This document shows, piece by piece, positions 1-10,600 of a stretch of 64,000 bases of DNA; positions within the stretch are counted from its first letter, which is position 1, and every line of letters begins with the position of its first letter. Origin of the DNA: Flaveria trinervia (lineage: Eukaryota > Streptophyta > Magnoliopsida > Asterales > Asteraceae); the NCBI GenBank assembly GCA_025506515.1, contig CM046458.1:43226731-43290730 (forward strand), written 5' to 3'. The position numbers and the translations under genes were made by a program. The notes beneath the pieces were generated by a model, which worked only from the letters and a program-made list of their open reading frames with translations, did no database searches and was not told the origin of the DNA.

Positions 1-1677
1 CACATTTGGCTTTGACAAGAGTAAAGTGACCTGCTTTAACTGTGGAGAAAAGGGGCACTTCAAGAGAGAATGTGTGAAGCCAAAGAAGACTGGGAATGGG
101 AACCCATTATCGTCCTTCACTCGTCAAGACAAGCAAGCTAGTAGTTCTACTTAATCAAGCAAGGATCCAAAGGCCTTGACTGCACATGATGATGAAGGAC
201 AGGACAGGAGCTTTTGGTTTGTCTGTGCAGGGGAATCTAATATTGCCAGTGTAGAAGATGTAGATGATGATTCCGCGAGTGAGGGAGATATTGCAGTTGA
301 GATAGCAATGTCAAATATTGAAGAGACAACTGCAACTGAGGTCAGCTACAAGCCTGAAGAAGGGATTCAACAACAAAGACAGAATCACCAGAACCAGAGA
401 CATCTGATGCTGCGTTGATGGCTAACTCTTCTGAACCTCCTCAGGTAAGTACCACTGACCAATTGTTTAAAAAACATGCTTGTTCTGAGTGTGATACTTT
501 TAGAGATAGCATAAATGAGAAATTTGCTAGGTTATTAGATCATAATGATAACTTAGTAAAGGATTTAGAACTTTGCACTGAGGCTAATAGAGTTTTAAAA
601 CAAAATGAGCATAGTTACAACCAAAAGATAGACCTTTTGACCAAACAGCTTAGGGAAACTGAAGTAGTTGCATTTAACCAAGCTAATGACATTAGGTACT
701 ATCTTAACTCCATAGAAGACACTAAGAAGCAAAAGGCAGTTTTAGAAGTAGAAGTAAACTCTTTAAAGCAAAAACTGCACAGTTGGACAAGTTCATCACA
801 CATTGTCCAACACTTGGTGAGAGAAAGAAACAACGGGGGGGGTTTGGTTATAAAGTGGTTCCACCACCACCTGAGACCTTGTTGAACACTAAGAGTAGAC
901 CAATAAATATCAACCCCATCAAGGATCATATGGTGTCTACTCCTCTTGTTAGTGATCCAGATTCTACATGTTCATCAACTGAATCTGGAACAAAACAAAA
1001 AAGGCCACTTCAAAGGCAAAGGGTAAAATGCCTTGTGTTAATCTGGAAAAAGAATTTGAAAAGGGTAATATAAAGTCGGGTCAAACAAAGTCAAATCTGA
1101 ATCTAAAAGGACTGCTAGTGTTAATTTTTCACAAGCGTCATGTCAAAAACCTGTTAACCAAAAAGAAAAAGATATTAAAAATGTTAAAACAATTAAGTCT
1201 ATTAAACAGGAGAAAACATCAAAAGAAATAGAGTCAAAACCCAAACTAAGTGATGTTACTAGGGTGTCACACACATCTCCACAAAGAAAGTTTAATCATA
1301 AAGTTGATAGCAGGTCGTGCTACAACTGTGGAGAGTGTGGACACATTGCTTCCTTTTGTTCTTACTATCAGACACCTAGGAAGAAGATTGAATTTCAGGA
1401 TTCAAAACCTAGGTCTTCTAAGAGGAGTTCTTTAACTCCACCTAGAAGAACTAGTGAACCTACCTTTCAACCCATTAGCCAGTCGACTGTTTATCACAAA
1501 CAGGCATTGCACAAATCTGGATTATGGAAAGAGAAGTCATTCTTTGTGTCTGATAATGATGACAAGAAGGAACCTGAGCTACCCTTACCCTCTAAGGGTC
1601 AATGGGTTAAATTCACGATGTGTGATGCCTCTTGGAAACCCAAGCCAGTAAAGGCTTGGGTTCCTAACCTAAACTAA
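1..1677 (+). pseudogene. gag: gag of copy A', C-terminal two thirds
   Basis: This encodes the nucleocapsid and downstream part of Gag, which forms the virus-like particle and binds element RNA. A CCHC zinc knuckle (CFNCGEKGHFKREC) lies at about 37-78 and a second (CYNCGECGHIASFC) at about 1318-1360. Between them are an acidic segment (176-410) and a long coiled-coil-like, Lys/Glu/Leu-rich stretch (about 480-790). The protein ends with WVPNLN and TAA at 1675-1677. An in-frame stop near 152, a frame change near 418 and a homopolymer run of G near 835 break the frame. Two knuckles and a long helical linker are larger than the usual copia Gag and fit Sireviruses. The start is outside the window. 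Confidence 0.85.
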
Positions 1678-1700
1678 TGTTTTACATTGTATGTGCAGGG
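1675..1700 (+). promoter_or_regulatory. gag stop plus candidate 3' splice site at the gag-pol junction (A')
   Basis: The gag stop TAA is followed by a T-rich stretch and TGTGCAG ending at 1698, then GGT opens the protease region. The same arrangement (stop, T-rich, GCAG, then pol) is seen at the same place in A, B, B' and C. A donor-like CCA|GTAAAG is present at 1648. Function as a splice site is inference. The implied intron of 51 nt would be unusually short for a plant. Confidence 0.4.
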
Positions 1701-3330
1701 TGTTCCTTACAGTGCTGAAACCAACACGTGGATTGTAGACAGCGGAGCATCCAGGCACATGACAGGAAACTGGGCTCTTTTATCAAACGTCAAGTAAATA
1801 AAAGGAAGGCATGTTTCGTTTGCTGGAAACAAGGGAGGCTATATCACAGCTCAAGGAGAAGTTGGAGATAAGAAAGTTAAGTTTGATAAGGTGAACTACG
1901 TTCAACAACTTCAAAACAACTTACTTTTTGTTTCCAAATCTGTGATAAAGGTTTTAAAGTCATATTCGACAAAGACTGCGTGATTCCGGAGGACCAAGTT
2001 CTGATGACAGCTTCAAGATATAAAGACCTTTATGTTGTGGATCGCTTAACAGCTTCTACAACGGATCATGAAGTTCAGTGCTTTCTATCAAAAGCCACTG
2101 AGAAGGACTCCATCTCCTGGCATAGGAGAATGGGACACATAAATCAATGGAAGATGAATCACTTGATCCAGAAGGATCTTGTGAGAGGAGTTAATGTCAA
2201 GAATTTCCAACTTCCTGATTTTTGTGTAGCTTGCAAAAAAGGCAAACAGACAAAGAAGTCTTATAAGGAAAAGAAAGTTCATTCAATAGAACTTCCCCTT
2301 GAACTTCTTCACATGGATCTGTTTGGTCCAGTCAGTACAAAGAGCATTGCAGGCGACTTGTACTGTTTTGTGGTTACTGATGACTACACAAGATTCTCTT
2401 GGGTAATGTTTCTGAAGTCCAAATCTGAAACATTTGAGTCATTCAAGGAGTTAGTAACCACACTGGAATCTCTCTACAAGCTGAAGGTGAGACAAGTACG
2501 CTCAAACAACGGGACTGAATTCAAGAATCAGTGGTTGGAGGCTTACTACAAGGAAAAGGGAATTGTGCATCAATTCACTTCGTCTACACGCCTCAGATGA
2601 ATGGTGTGGCTGAGAAAAAGAACAGAAGCTTGATAAAGACAGCACGGACAATGCTGGCAAACTCGAAACTACCTATCCAATTCTGGAATGAGGCAGTGGC
2701 TAATGCATGTTATACACTGAATCGAGTTCTGATAGTCAAGCACCACAGAAAGGCATGTTACGAGCTACTACAACAACGTAAACCGAATCTGGAGTATCTC
2801 GAACCATTTGGCGCGTCGTGTACACTTCTAAAGAAGACTCAAGAAGAATAATTTAGCGAGAAGGCGGATGAAGGAATCTTTCTCAGATACAACATACCGA
2901 ACAAGAGAGTTTACAACAACTCAACGGGTCTAGTAGAAGTGTGGTGTAATGTTGATGTTCAGAGATTTACCACACCACCTACTGGCAAAGGACCCGCCTA
3001 CTCCTTCGACTATGATGGATTTTTTATGTCATTCAACATCCTTATCTCTCCTTCTGATGATGAGTTAGCTACTCGAATGATGTATGATACTTGAATACTC
3101 CATCTCTTGATTCAACATCATCGAGTTCACAGGAAGAATCATCTACTCAATCAGGGGAGTAGTCGACAACAGTGACTCCTCCTCTGAAGATGAAGCTGAA
3201 GAAGATGACCAGAGCAGTCAGGAGGAACAGGTTCCAGTTCCTGAAAGTCCATAAGCATCTAACGGTGATGCACCTTCGACTTCAGAACCTCAACCTCCTT
3301 CTACCTCAAATGCAGAACCAAATGTTCATA
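1699..3330 (+). pseudogene. pol: pol of copy A': protease, GAG-pre-integrase and integrase
   Basis: The aspartic protease that cleaves Gag-Pol is marked by TWIVDSGASRHMTGN at about 1728-1772. The GAG-pre-integrase zinc domain follows (WHRRMGHI...CVACKKGKQ, about 2118-2250). The integrase core follows with LLHMDLFGPV at about 2305, VRSNNGTEF at about 2497 and NGVAEKKNRS at about 2600. The core Asp of the second motif appears as Asn (SNNGTEF, where copy A has SDNGTEF), a predicted catalytic loss. A Ser/Pro/Glu-rich linker fills 2870-3330. Frameshifts occur near 1795 and 1935 (a deletion removes part of the protease end), near 2580 and around 2850. Integrase inserts the cDNA into the genome; this copy could not do so. 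Confidence 0.88.
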
Positions 3331-5071
3331 ACCTTGGCTCTGAGGTAGCTGTTCCTACTACTCCAGGATCACGTCTAAACATCTATCATCCCTTAGACAA
3401 TGTCATTGGGGATGTCAGATCAGGAGTTCAAACCCGAAATCAGCTGTACTCAGCTGATTATGCCTCTGTTATGGAGAAGGGATACTTTCATGATGGCGCT
3501 TATCGGTGTTTTGTCTCGCAGTTTGAACCAAAATACATCAGTGATGCACTAAACGATAAGGCATGGGTGAGTGCCATGCAAGAGGAACTTCTTCAGTTCA
3601 AGAAGTTAGGAGTATGGACTCTGGTATTAGACCTAAAGGTGCTAAGGTCATTGGCACCAAATGCGTCTTGAAATGCAAGAAGGATGACCAAGGGGTCATT
3701 ATAGGAACAAGGCTCGACTGTTTGTTCAGGGATTTCGCCAAGTCGAGGGATTGACTACAATGAAGTGTTTGCACCCGTGGCAAGGATGGAAGCCATCCGT
3801 ATCTTCCTTGCCTATGCATCATATATGAAGATTAAAGTCTACCAATTAGATGTGAAGAGTGCATTCCTTCATGGGGAAATTCGAGAGACAGTGTATGTCA
3901 GTCAACTCGAGGGATTTGAAGATCCCTATCATCGGGACATAGTTTACAAACTCGACAAGGCCTTATATGGGCTTCATCAAGCTCCAAGGGCCTGGTATGA
4001 GAAACTCTCAACTCATCTTGTGAAACACGGCTTTTGCAGGGAGTCATTGACTGTACACTGTTCATCAAAGAAAAATATGAAGACCTACTGCTAGTACAAA
4101 TCTATGTCGATGACATAATCTTTGGTTCAAAGAACGAAGAATTATGCAAAGAGTTTGAAGCAGTTATGAAGAAAGAGTTTGAGATGAGTGCTATGGGGGA
4201 GATGAAATTCTTTCTCGGGCTACAGGTGGATCAGACACTAAATGGGATCTTTCTACATCAGACCAAGTATGTGGGAGACATTCTCAGTCGGTTTGACATG
4301 GAGAATGCTTCTGCTGCTGGGACTCCACTTGCTACAAATCATGATATAACACCTGACAAAATGGAGATCTGGTAGATGCCACAATGTACCGAGGAATGAT
4401 GGTTCCCTCATGTATCTCACTACCTCAAGAACTGATATCATGTATGCTACATGTTTATGTTCTAGATATCAGGCTAAACCTAAGGTTAACCATCTGATCG
4501 GGGTCAAAAGGATACTTCGTTATCTGAAGGGTACACCCACACTTGGTTTGTGGTATCCTCATGATGATGACTTTGAGCTCACGGCGTATAGTGACTCGGA
4601 TTACGGGGGCTGCAAGATGAACTACAAGTCTACATCAGTAGGGTGTCAATTCTTTAGGAGAAGATTAGTATTACCTGGCAGTGTAAGAAGCAGACCTCGT
4701 TGCATTGTCAACCTGTGAAGCCGAATACGTTGTTGCTGCAAGTTGCTGTTCACAAATCATTTGGATTCAACAACAAATGCGGGATTACGGTTTAATGTTT
4801 TCTTCTACTCCTATCTTTGTTGATAACTCTGCTGCAATTGCAGTAACTAAAAATCCGGTACAACATCCAAAGACCAAACACATCGGTATTAAATACCATT
4901 TCATAAGAGACTTTTTGAAAAGAACTTAATCGATGTGGTAAAAATTAATACTGACTTTCAACGCGTGACCTCTATACAAAAGCCTTTGAAAAACCACGTT
5001 TTCTATATCAGTTAGAGGTCAACGGCGTTAAAAATAAAAGTGATGTTATTCCTGATGATGATCATGTGTAG
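3331..5071 (+). pseudogene. pol: pol of copy A': reverse transcriptase and RNase H
   Basis: This is the copia-type RVT_2 reverse transcriptase followed by RNase H, which together copy the element RNA into cDNA. Landmarks are MQEELLQFKKLGVWTLV (about 3577), VYQLDVKSAFLHGEI (about 3838), the catalytic YVDD at 4103-4114 and FFLGLQVDQ (about 4210). RNase H follows, with YLKGTPTLGLW (about 4520), AYSDSDYGG (about 4587), CEAEYVVAASCCSQ (about 4709) and KTKHIGIKYHFIRD (about 4870). The reading ends at TAG 5069-5071. Frames change near 3630, 3700, 4035, 4370, 4400, 4660 and 4915, so no functional polyprotein is possible. Copy A on the minus strand is the less damaged relative. Confidence 0.9.
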
Positions 5072-5782
5072 TTCGATGCATTGTAGTTATATTTTTCTTT
5101 TTCATTTTTCCTTATTTATTTTATTCTGTTTAAATTAAATTGATGTTATTTAGCTGTCTGTTAAAATCCTAAAATAATTAAATCCAGTATGATTTTCGAA
5201 TTTTATGGGGAGAGTAGGTAAGCTAGTAACATTAAAAAAACGAGGGAGAAGGAGTGGATAGCTGATATAAGGTAGATCGTATCTGTGATACCGATTCAAA
5301 CCTTTTGGAAAATGATAGTACACAGGAACAAATCAAAAGGGACTTTACAAATTCAATTTAGAAAAGATGCAAAATTCAAAGTATAAGTCTCTGTAGTCTA
5401 AGCAATATAAAAGGGAAGATGATAGAAAAACTGGTAACTACTAAGGTAACACAAAGAAAGTATACCTAGAGGTTGCTAGACCACAAATGATATGTCGGTA
5501 GATTCAACACAATAGATGATTAGATCTGACTGGTGATCTCAAGATCAAACTAAGTTGTTCAACTGACTGTGGGCTGCCATCTTATCACTGGTTAACACAA
5601 TCAACAATATTCCAATAAGGGGTAATGAGCATGTAAACGCCACAAATGTGTGCGGATGACTAGAAATAGAGCAAAGCACGAAAAAAATGAAAGACAAATG
5701 CTATCAAGCTAATGACATATGTTGTTGGTGCATTCTGTGCAAAAGAAAGGTTAGCTGCTCTAACAAGAAGATAGGTTGTGTG

Positions 5783-5890
5783 CCTCTCTGCTGTGCGATG
5801 GCACTGACCTGAGGATAAGCATAACCTAGATATTCTAGAATTCATTGTTGTTTGCCGCCTCTCTGCTGTGCGATGGCACTGACCTGGGGA
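5783..5890 (+). repeat. Two copies of a conserved 32-nt spacer motif
   Basis: Two copies at 5783-5814 and 5858-5890 share the core CTCTCTGCTGTGCGATGGCA followed by CTGACCTG, about 43 nt apart. The same pair is at 28572-28603 and 28647-28678 in copy A (minus strand). A diverged triplicate is at 21368-21498 in family C. Retention across two families at one location suggests function, but what it does is unknown. Confidence 0.75.
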
Positions 5891-6464
5891 TCGGTTTCTC
5901 TTTGAAAGCTCTAAGAATAGTCTCTTCTAGTAAAAATACCCGTAGACCGCTCAAAAACTCCTGAGGAATGTTGATTACCATATAGTGTGGGATCCAAAAT
6001 GTTAGTTGAAATAATAAAACCTAAAACTATCACCAGTTTGTGTCTAAAGTCTGTGTATGGATTTAAGAGGACAAATATACTGACAATCATTGTGGCTTCA
6101 ATTCTTGAAAGTTCAAATCAATGTGGGAATCTAATAGTACCAGTGTGATTTCCTAAATTTGCTAACGACTCTGGATGAAAACCAAGAATTGAGCATCAAA
6201 AGGTTTTGATAACAAGTCTCAAATGATTTGACTTGCCTGTATGATTCCAAAATTGAATTGGTCCAGGTGTGGTCAAACTAAATTGAAGCTGCCTATTCTG
6301 GAACCAAATCCAGTAGATGTCTATCTTAGGATTTATCTCTCACAAAAAGTCAGAAACAGTTATTTTTGTATTTAGTTTAAGTTTCTAGTTAGTTAGTCAT
6401 TTTAGTTTGTTTGTTCGTCGGACTAAATCATGAAAATCAGTATGGGATTAACTCACCAAAAAGG

Positions 6465-6600
6465 GTCATGTCTGAGATGGCCACATGTGTTTTCAAAGTT
6501 TCACAGTGTCACGTCTGAGGTGACTAAATTGTTTAAAAGGATCACGTCTGAGGTGATCAAAAGTTTTCAAGTTACAAGGATCATGTCTGAGATGATCAAA
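6465..6600 (+). repeat. Four inverted-repeat units around AYGTCTGAGR
   Basis: Four units share the form GGATCAYGTCTGAGRTGATC: arms such as GATCA and TGATC flank a constant GTCTGAG. The third and fourth units keep full arms; the first two keep shorter arms. Two units with the same core remain in copy A at about 27929-27995. Each could fold as a small stem or bind a dimeric protein; neither is shown. Confidence 0.65.
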
Positions 6601-6654
6601 TGCTCATAATGTTAATTCAACAGGTAAAAAGGTTTAAGTGCTAAATGTTCATAA

Positions 6655-6990
6655 GTGTAGCCCATTCGCACGACTGGATCATAAGTATGGACCAACCATG
6701 CGAATGGATCCCATTCGCATGACTGGACATGAGATTGAGCCATTCACTCGAATGGCTTATCAGAATGATCCATTAGACAGAATGAAAGGGTGCGAATGAG
6801 TCAGTCGACCGACTGAGACTCTGTCGGTTAACTGAAGGTGCGAATGAAAGGGCACGAATGAGTCAGTCGACCGACTGAGACTCAGTCGGACAACTGAATG
6901 CGACTGACTGGGCCAATCGCATGACTGAGCCTCATTCGCCCGAATGAACTGAGCGAATGAGGCCAGTCGGCCGATTGAACTCAGCTTCAG
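6655..6990 (+). repeat. Family A palindromic word array 1 (upstream of internal TATA-like box)
   Basis: More than a dozen short words of the forms CAGTCG, CAATCG and CATTCG pair with CGACTG, CGATTG and CGAATG. TCAGTCGACCGACTGA occurs at 6801-6816 and again at 6863-6878, with 7-bp arms and a 2-nt centre. The last unit (about 6964-6978) ends 13 nt before TATTTAAAGG. The same words sit upstream of the TATA box in the family A LTRs. Confidence 0.85.
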
Positions 6991-7000
6991 TATTTAAAGG
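6991..7000 (+). promoter_or_regulatory. Candidate internal TATA box for ORF3 (A')
   Basis: TATTTAAAGG lies directly after the word array and about 140 nt before a good 5' splice site (7138). Copy A has TATTTAAGGG at the same place (27537-27546, minus strand). The layout copies that of the LTR promoter (words, then TATA). Transcription from it is inferred. Confidence 0.5.
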
Positions 7001-7137
7001 GCCATAGTCGATCGCATTCCACTCATCACCCTCAATCGCTCCTAAATCGCACATTGTACCGTTACTCTGCCGAAATTGCTTTAGACCTTGTTTCCACATC
7101 TTTATTGATATTCTGACATGCATTGACATTTATACAG

Positions 7138-7676
7138 GTATATAACAGTGAAATCACACCGGAATCAGAAGAAAGCAAGCCTAATTGTGTGATATTGACT
7201 GAAACAAGAAACAGACCGTAAATGACCTAATAACCAACTGAAACTAAGCAACATGTTAAAACTAAGTCTAATAGGTCATTAGTTAAGAGATTCCGAGTCT
7301 AAGGAGCCATTAAACCACGTTTAATTTCATGAATTAATCAAGATTCGAACCTCAGTCGATTGAACAGTGGGTCATGCGATTGGTCGTCTGGGTGAACTTC
7401 AATCGCACGATTGAGGCTGCCGAATGGGTCAATCAGCCGAATGTATCATGCAAATGAACTCAGTCGGCTGACTGAACCAATCGCAGACTCAACCAACAGA
7501 TTGAACTAAGTTGCATGTCTCATTCACCGGAATGAGCTCAGTCGCAAGAAAGGACAACCGACTGACTTTAGTCGCATGATTCATTCGTACGAATGAATCA
7601 GATTGAATTTAAACTATACATTTTGAACTGAAGTTTGATGTATGACTTACTAATGGTTCTGTGTCTTGTGTTTCAG
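7138..7676 (+). other. Candidate leader intron before ORF3 (A')
   Basis: The donor is ATACAG|GTATATAAC (intron starts at 7138). The acceptor is a pyrimidine-rich tract ending TTGTGTTTCAG at 7676. The ORF3 ATG follows 4 nt later at 7681. Copy A has the matching donor TTTTACAG|GTACAC and acceptor GTGTTTCAG (intron 27400 to 26797). A second word array lies inside at about 7345-7600. Length is 539 bp, normal for a plant leader intron. Confidence 0.55.
7345..7600 (+). repeat. Family A palindromic word array 2 (inside the leader intron)
   Basis: Words such as CAATCGCACGATTGA and CATTCGTACGAATGA are spread over 250 bp within the candidate intron. Intronic arrays are also present in copy A (about 26878-27190). 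In many plant genes a first intron can enhance expression; whether this one does so is not visible. Confidence 0.8.
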
Positions 7677-7680
7677 GTCA

Positions 7681-10600
7681 ATGGCTGATAGATGGTCCAT
7701 CAATCCAAGGCACAATATATGTGCTCGTTTGGACCATACGACTCGGAATGAGGCTGAGTTTACAGAGATTATTGCGTTCCTTCGACGCTCTCGGATACAT
7801 AAAGCCATATCCACACCGTGATCAGGCTTTCTGGGAGAATGCCTCCATAGATCGTTCACGTGAGCCTTACAGCATACGGAGCTCCATTCATGGTCATGAT
7901 ATTGAGATTATAGCAGCTGACATCCAGAGAGTACTTGATTTTAGGGACGATACTATCACCCCACCAGACTACATCCATTTACAGTAAGAGGTTGCTTCCT
8001 TGGGATTTAGTACGCTGGGGACATCAACTCAGGTGTGCTCAACAAGAGCAACCTCTGTCCCCAGTATAAATACTTGGCGCATGTGATCCTGAAGTGTATT
8101 GCTTCTCGAAGGGGTGGGTTGATGACCTGTCAGACCAAATTCAGAATGCCTATGTGGCACTGGTGCTGAACCACCCCTTCAGCTTCTCGAGCATGATCTT
8201 CTCATATCTGGTGGAGAATCTGGAGGCCAAGGGGAAGGAGGGTTTTTGTATGTACCCTAGATTTCTGCAGCTGATCTTTAACGAGAAGCTGCCATTACTT
8301 CCCAAGGAGAGCCATGATGTGGTTGCCCTAGAGATTATGGATGACACGACTTTGGGTCACATGAGAGTGTATCGGGGCAACCAGGTAAAGCCCCAGGTAA
8401 AGAGGTTGATCGGCCATCTGGCCAATGAAAGATATGTGGCACCAGGTAGACGCAAATGGCGTCATGATGACAAGGATTCAGACGATAAGAGGCTATTGCT
8501 CCCAGAGCATGATTCAAACGATGATGACGGTGGGGATACTGGGGATGATATGCCTATTCCACCGAGGGGCACAGCTTCAGATGTTATACCCCCAGTATCT
8601 GCCCCAACAGGCGACATAGCTAGTCAGCGGGCTTCCACCAGGACATCATACCTGGTGAGGAGGAAGAAGAGTCGGATGAGGAGCCATTGACGAGGACTCT
8701 GGGAAGCAAGGTTGTTCCCACAGAGTATGGACTCCAGGCGGTTGGTGAACGCCCCAGGGATTCGGGAGAGACGACTGCAGATCCCAGCTATGCTCCTGAG
8801 TCAGCTAGCCGTGTTCTAGGGGAGCATCCACCTCGACTGGATCGAGGAAGAAACGGATGGCTCAGCCACGACCAGAAGAAGAAGAAGAGAAGACTCACCT
8901 TCGTCACCACCACAGCTACCATACCTCCACACACCTCCCACCACTGTATATTGCCACCCACCACCACACCTCCCACACTATACATATGCCAACCACCACC
9001 ACACCTCCCACCACTGTACATATACCAACCACCACCATATCTTTCACTTCTACATCACCTCCACTATCTCACAGACCCAACCCCATCTTCACCACAGCCA
9101 CCACCACCACCACTAGCCACCAAGCAGGACCCTCATCCCATCCCGCACAATATATGGATACCTCCAATTGGAGTAGAGAACAACTTTCTACGCTGAACCG
9201 AATGGTGATGCGTCTATTAGCTGCTGATGAAGAGAAGACTGCGTAGATCCGTCAGCTTGCAGATCTCACTGCTACGCAGTCACACCAGATCTTGGAGCAG
9301 GCTAAGCTGATCGAGGAGCAGGCCCAGCAAATGGCTGCTCAGAGCCACGAGATCGCCCAACTCCAAAAGCATAGAGTCACATCTGCTAAGAAGATTGAGG
9401 AGTTGGAGAATGCTAAGAAGACCATCATGCAAGCTTAAGGGATCTAAAATGAGCCTCTGAAGATCAAAGAGGGAGATGGTAATGATGGTGATAATGATGA
9501 TAATGATGATGATGAAGATGATGATGTTGAGACTGAGGATAATGAGGGGACTGAGGACGAGAGGACAGAGGAGAGGAATGAGGATGATGATGAAGAAGGA
9601 GGGGATGCAGCTGCATCTGCCTCTACTCAGGTCCGGATAGGAGATCCAAGAAGAAACAAGACCAACAAGCTTCCTCCTCTGCTCCACCAAGCGATGACCC
9701 AGTGATCCAGACAAAAGTAATGATTAGATGTCTATGTATTTGATTACTTTTGTACTTGAATCATGTATTTAAACTTATGTATTCGATGTTTATATTAAGA
9801 TTAATGTATTTCTGTCTTGATTATTAACTAATGTTTGCTATGATGAATGTTTTAAATCAAGCAGATCCTGATCTCCAAAGAGATGAATACGATATTGCTC
9901 CCCTCCAACAGGTCAAGACTCAACTGACGTTGATTCTTGATCTGCAAGGGATCGTAAGAAGGTCGGTGATATATACCCGTGAAGAAGGGGAAATAATTCA
10001 TGATCTATCAAATGAGCAACTAGCTGAGATCTTCAAGTTAAATCCCGATGAGATTGTGAAGGATGCTCCAACGTGCGACTCGATAAGTGACGAAGAGCTC
10101 AACGACGTTGATGAAATAGAAATAGAAGATGTCACTGCAGAGCGCTATACTCGTATGCTGACAATAAGGGAAATGTGGTCCCCAATCTGGGCGAATCCCT
10201 TGTCAGTGATACGTTTGAGGTGTTAGACAAAATGGAGCAGGAGTCAGAGAAGACAGAGGGAACGGCCCAAGCCTCAAATGATGATGTTGATATCCGAAAG
10301 GCTGAGTAGGCTAACTGTTTTGAAGAATTTAGAGCCCAATGTGCTACACCTAAACAAGACGCCTACACCAAACTCTACAGAGTCAAGAAACATCATAAGG
10401 TGTCGGGCAGGATTATAGCATGGGCATATTTTGAGGACCTTAACGTATATGCAGTTAAGAGAGAGAAGGGCATAGAGTACTTTAGATTTCCACATGATCT
10501 AAAGACTCTACCAGGTTTTGAGCTCAACCAGCTGGCCAAAATGAAGATGTTGTATGCTGACCCGCGAAGATGTCAGGCTTGTTTGTGGCTGCCCTAAGGA

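Larger units (their letters stand above)
5072..6990 (+). other. pol-to-ORF3 spacer of copy A'
   Basis: No coding potential is visible here. The spacer holds, in order, an AT-rich stretch, a repeated 32-nt motif (5783-5890), four AYGTCTGAGR inverted repeats (6465-6600) and a dense palindromic word array (6655-6990) that ends at a TATA-like box. The matching spacer of copy A (27547-29392) keeps the same elements in the same order, so the conservation is structural rather than coding. Confidence 0.8.

Noticed and set aside
1675..1698. Stop-codon readthrough joining gag and pol
   Set aside because: Only A' keeps the frame across the stop; A, B, B' and C are off by one base, so readthrough is not the general mechanism.
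6655..7600. CRISPR-like array of regularly recurring short words
   Set aside because: Words are palindromic, 6-16 nt, with irregular spacing and no constant repeat; the context is a plant retroelement.
8788..9021. Minus-strand Gly-rich open stretch (CGGGWH repeats)
   Set aside because: It is the reverse of the Thr/Pro-rich linker of ORF3 in A'.
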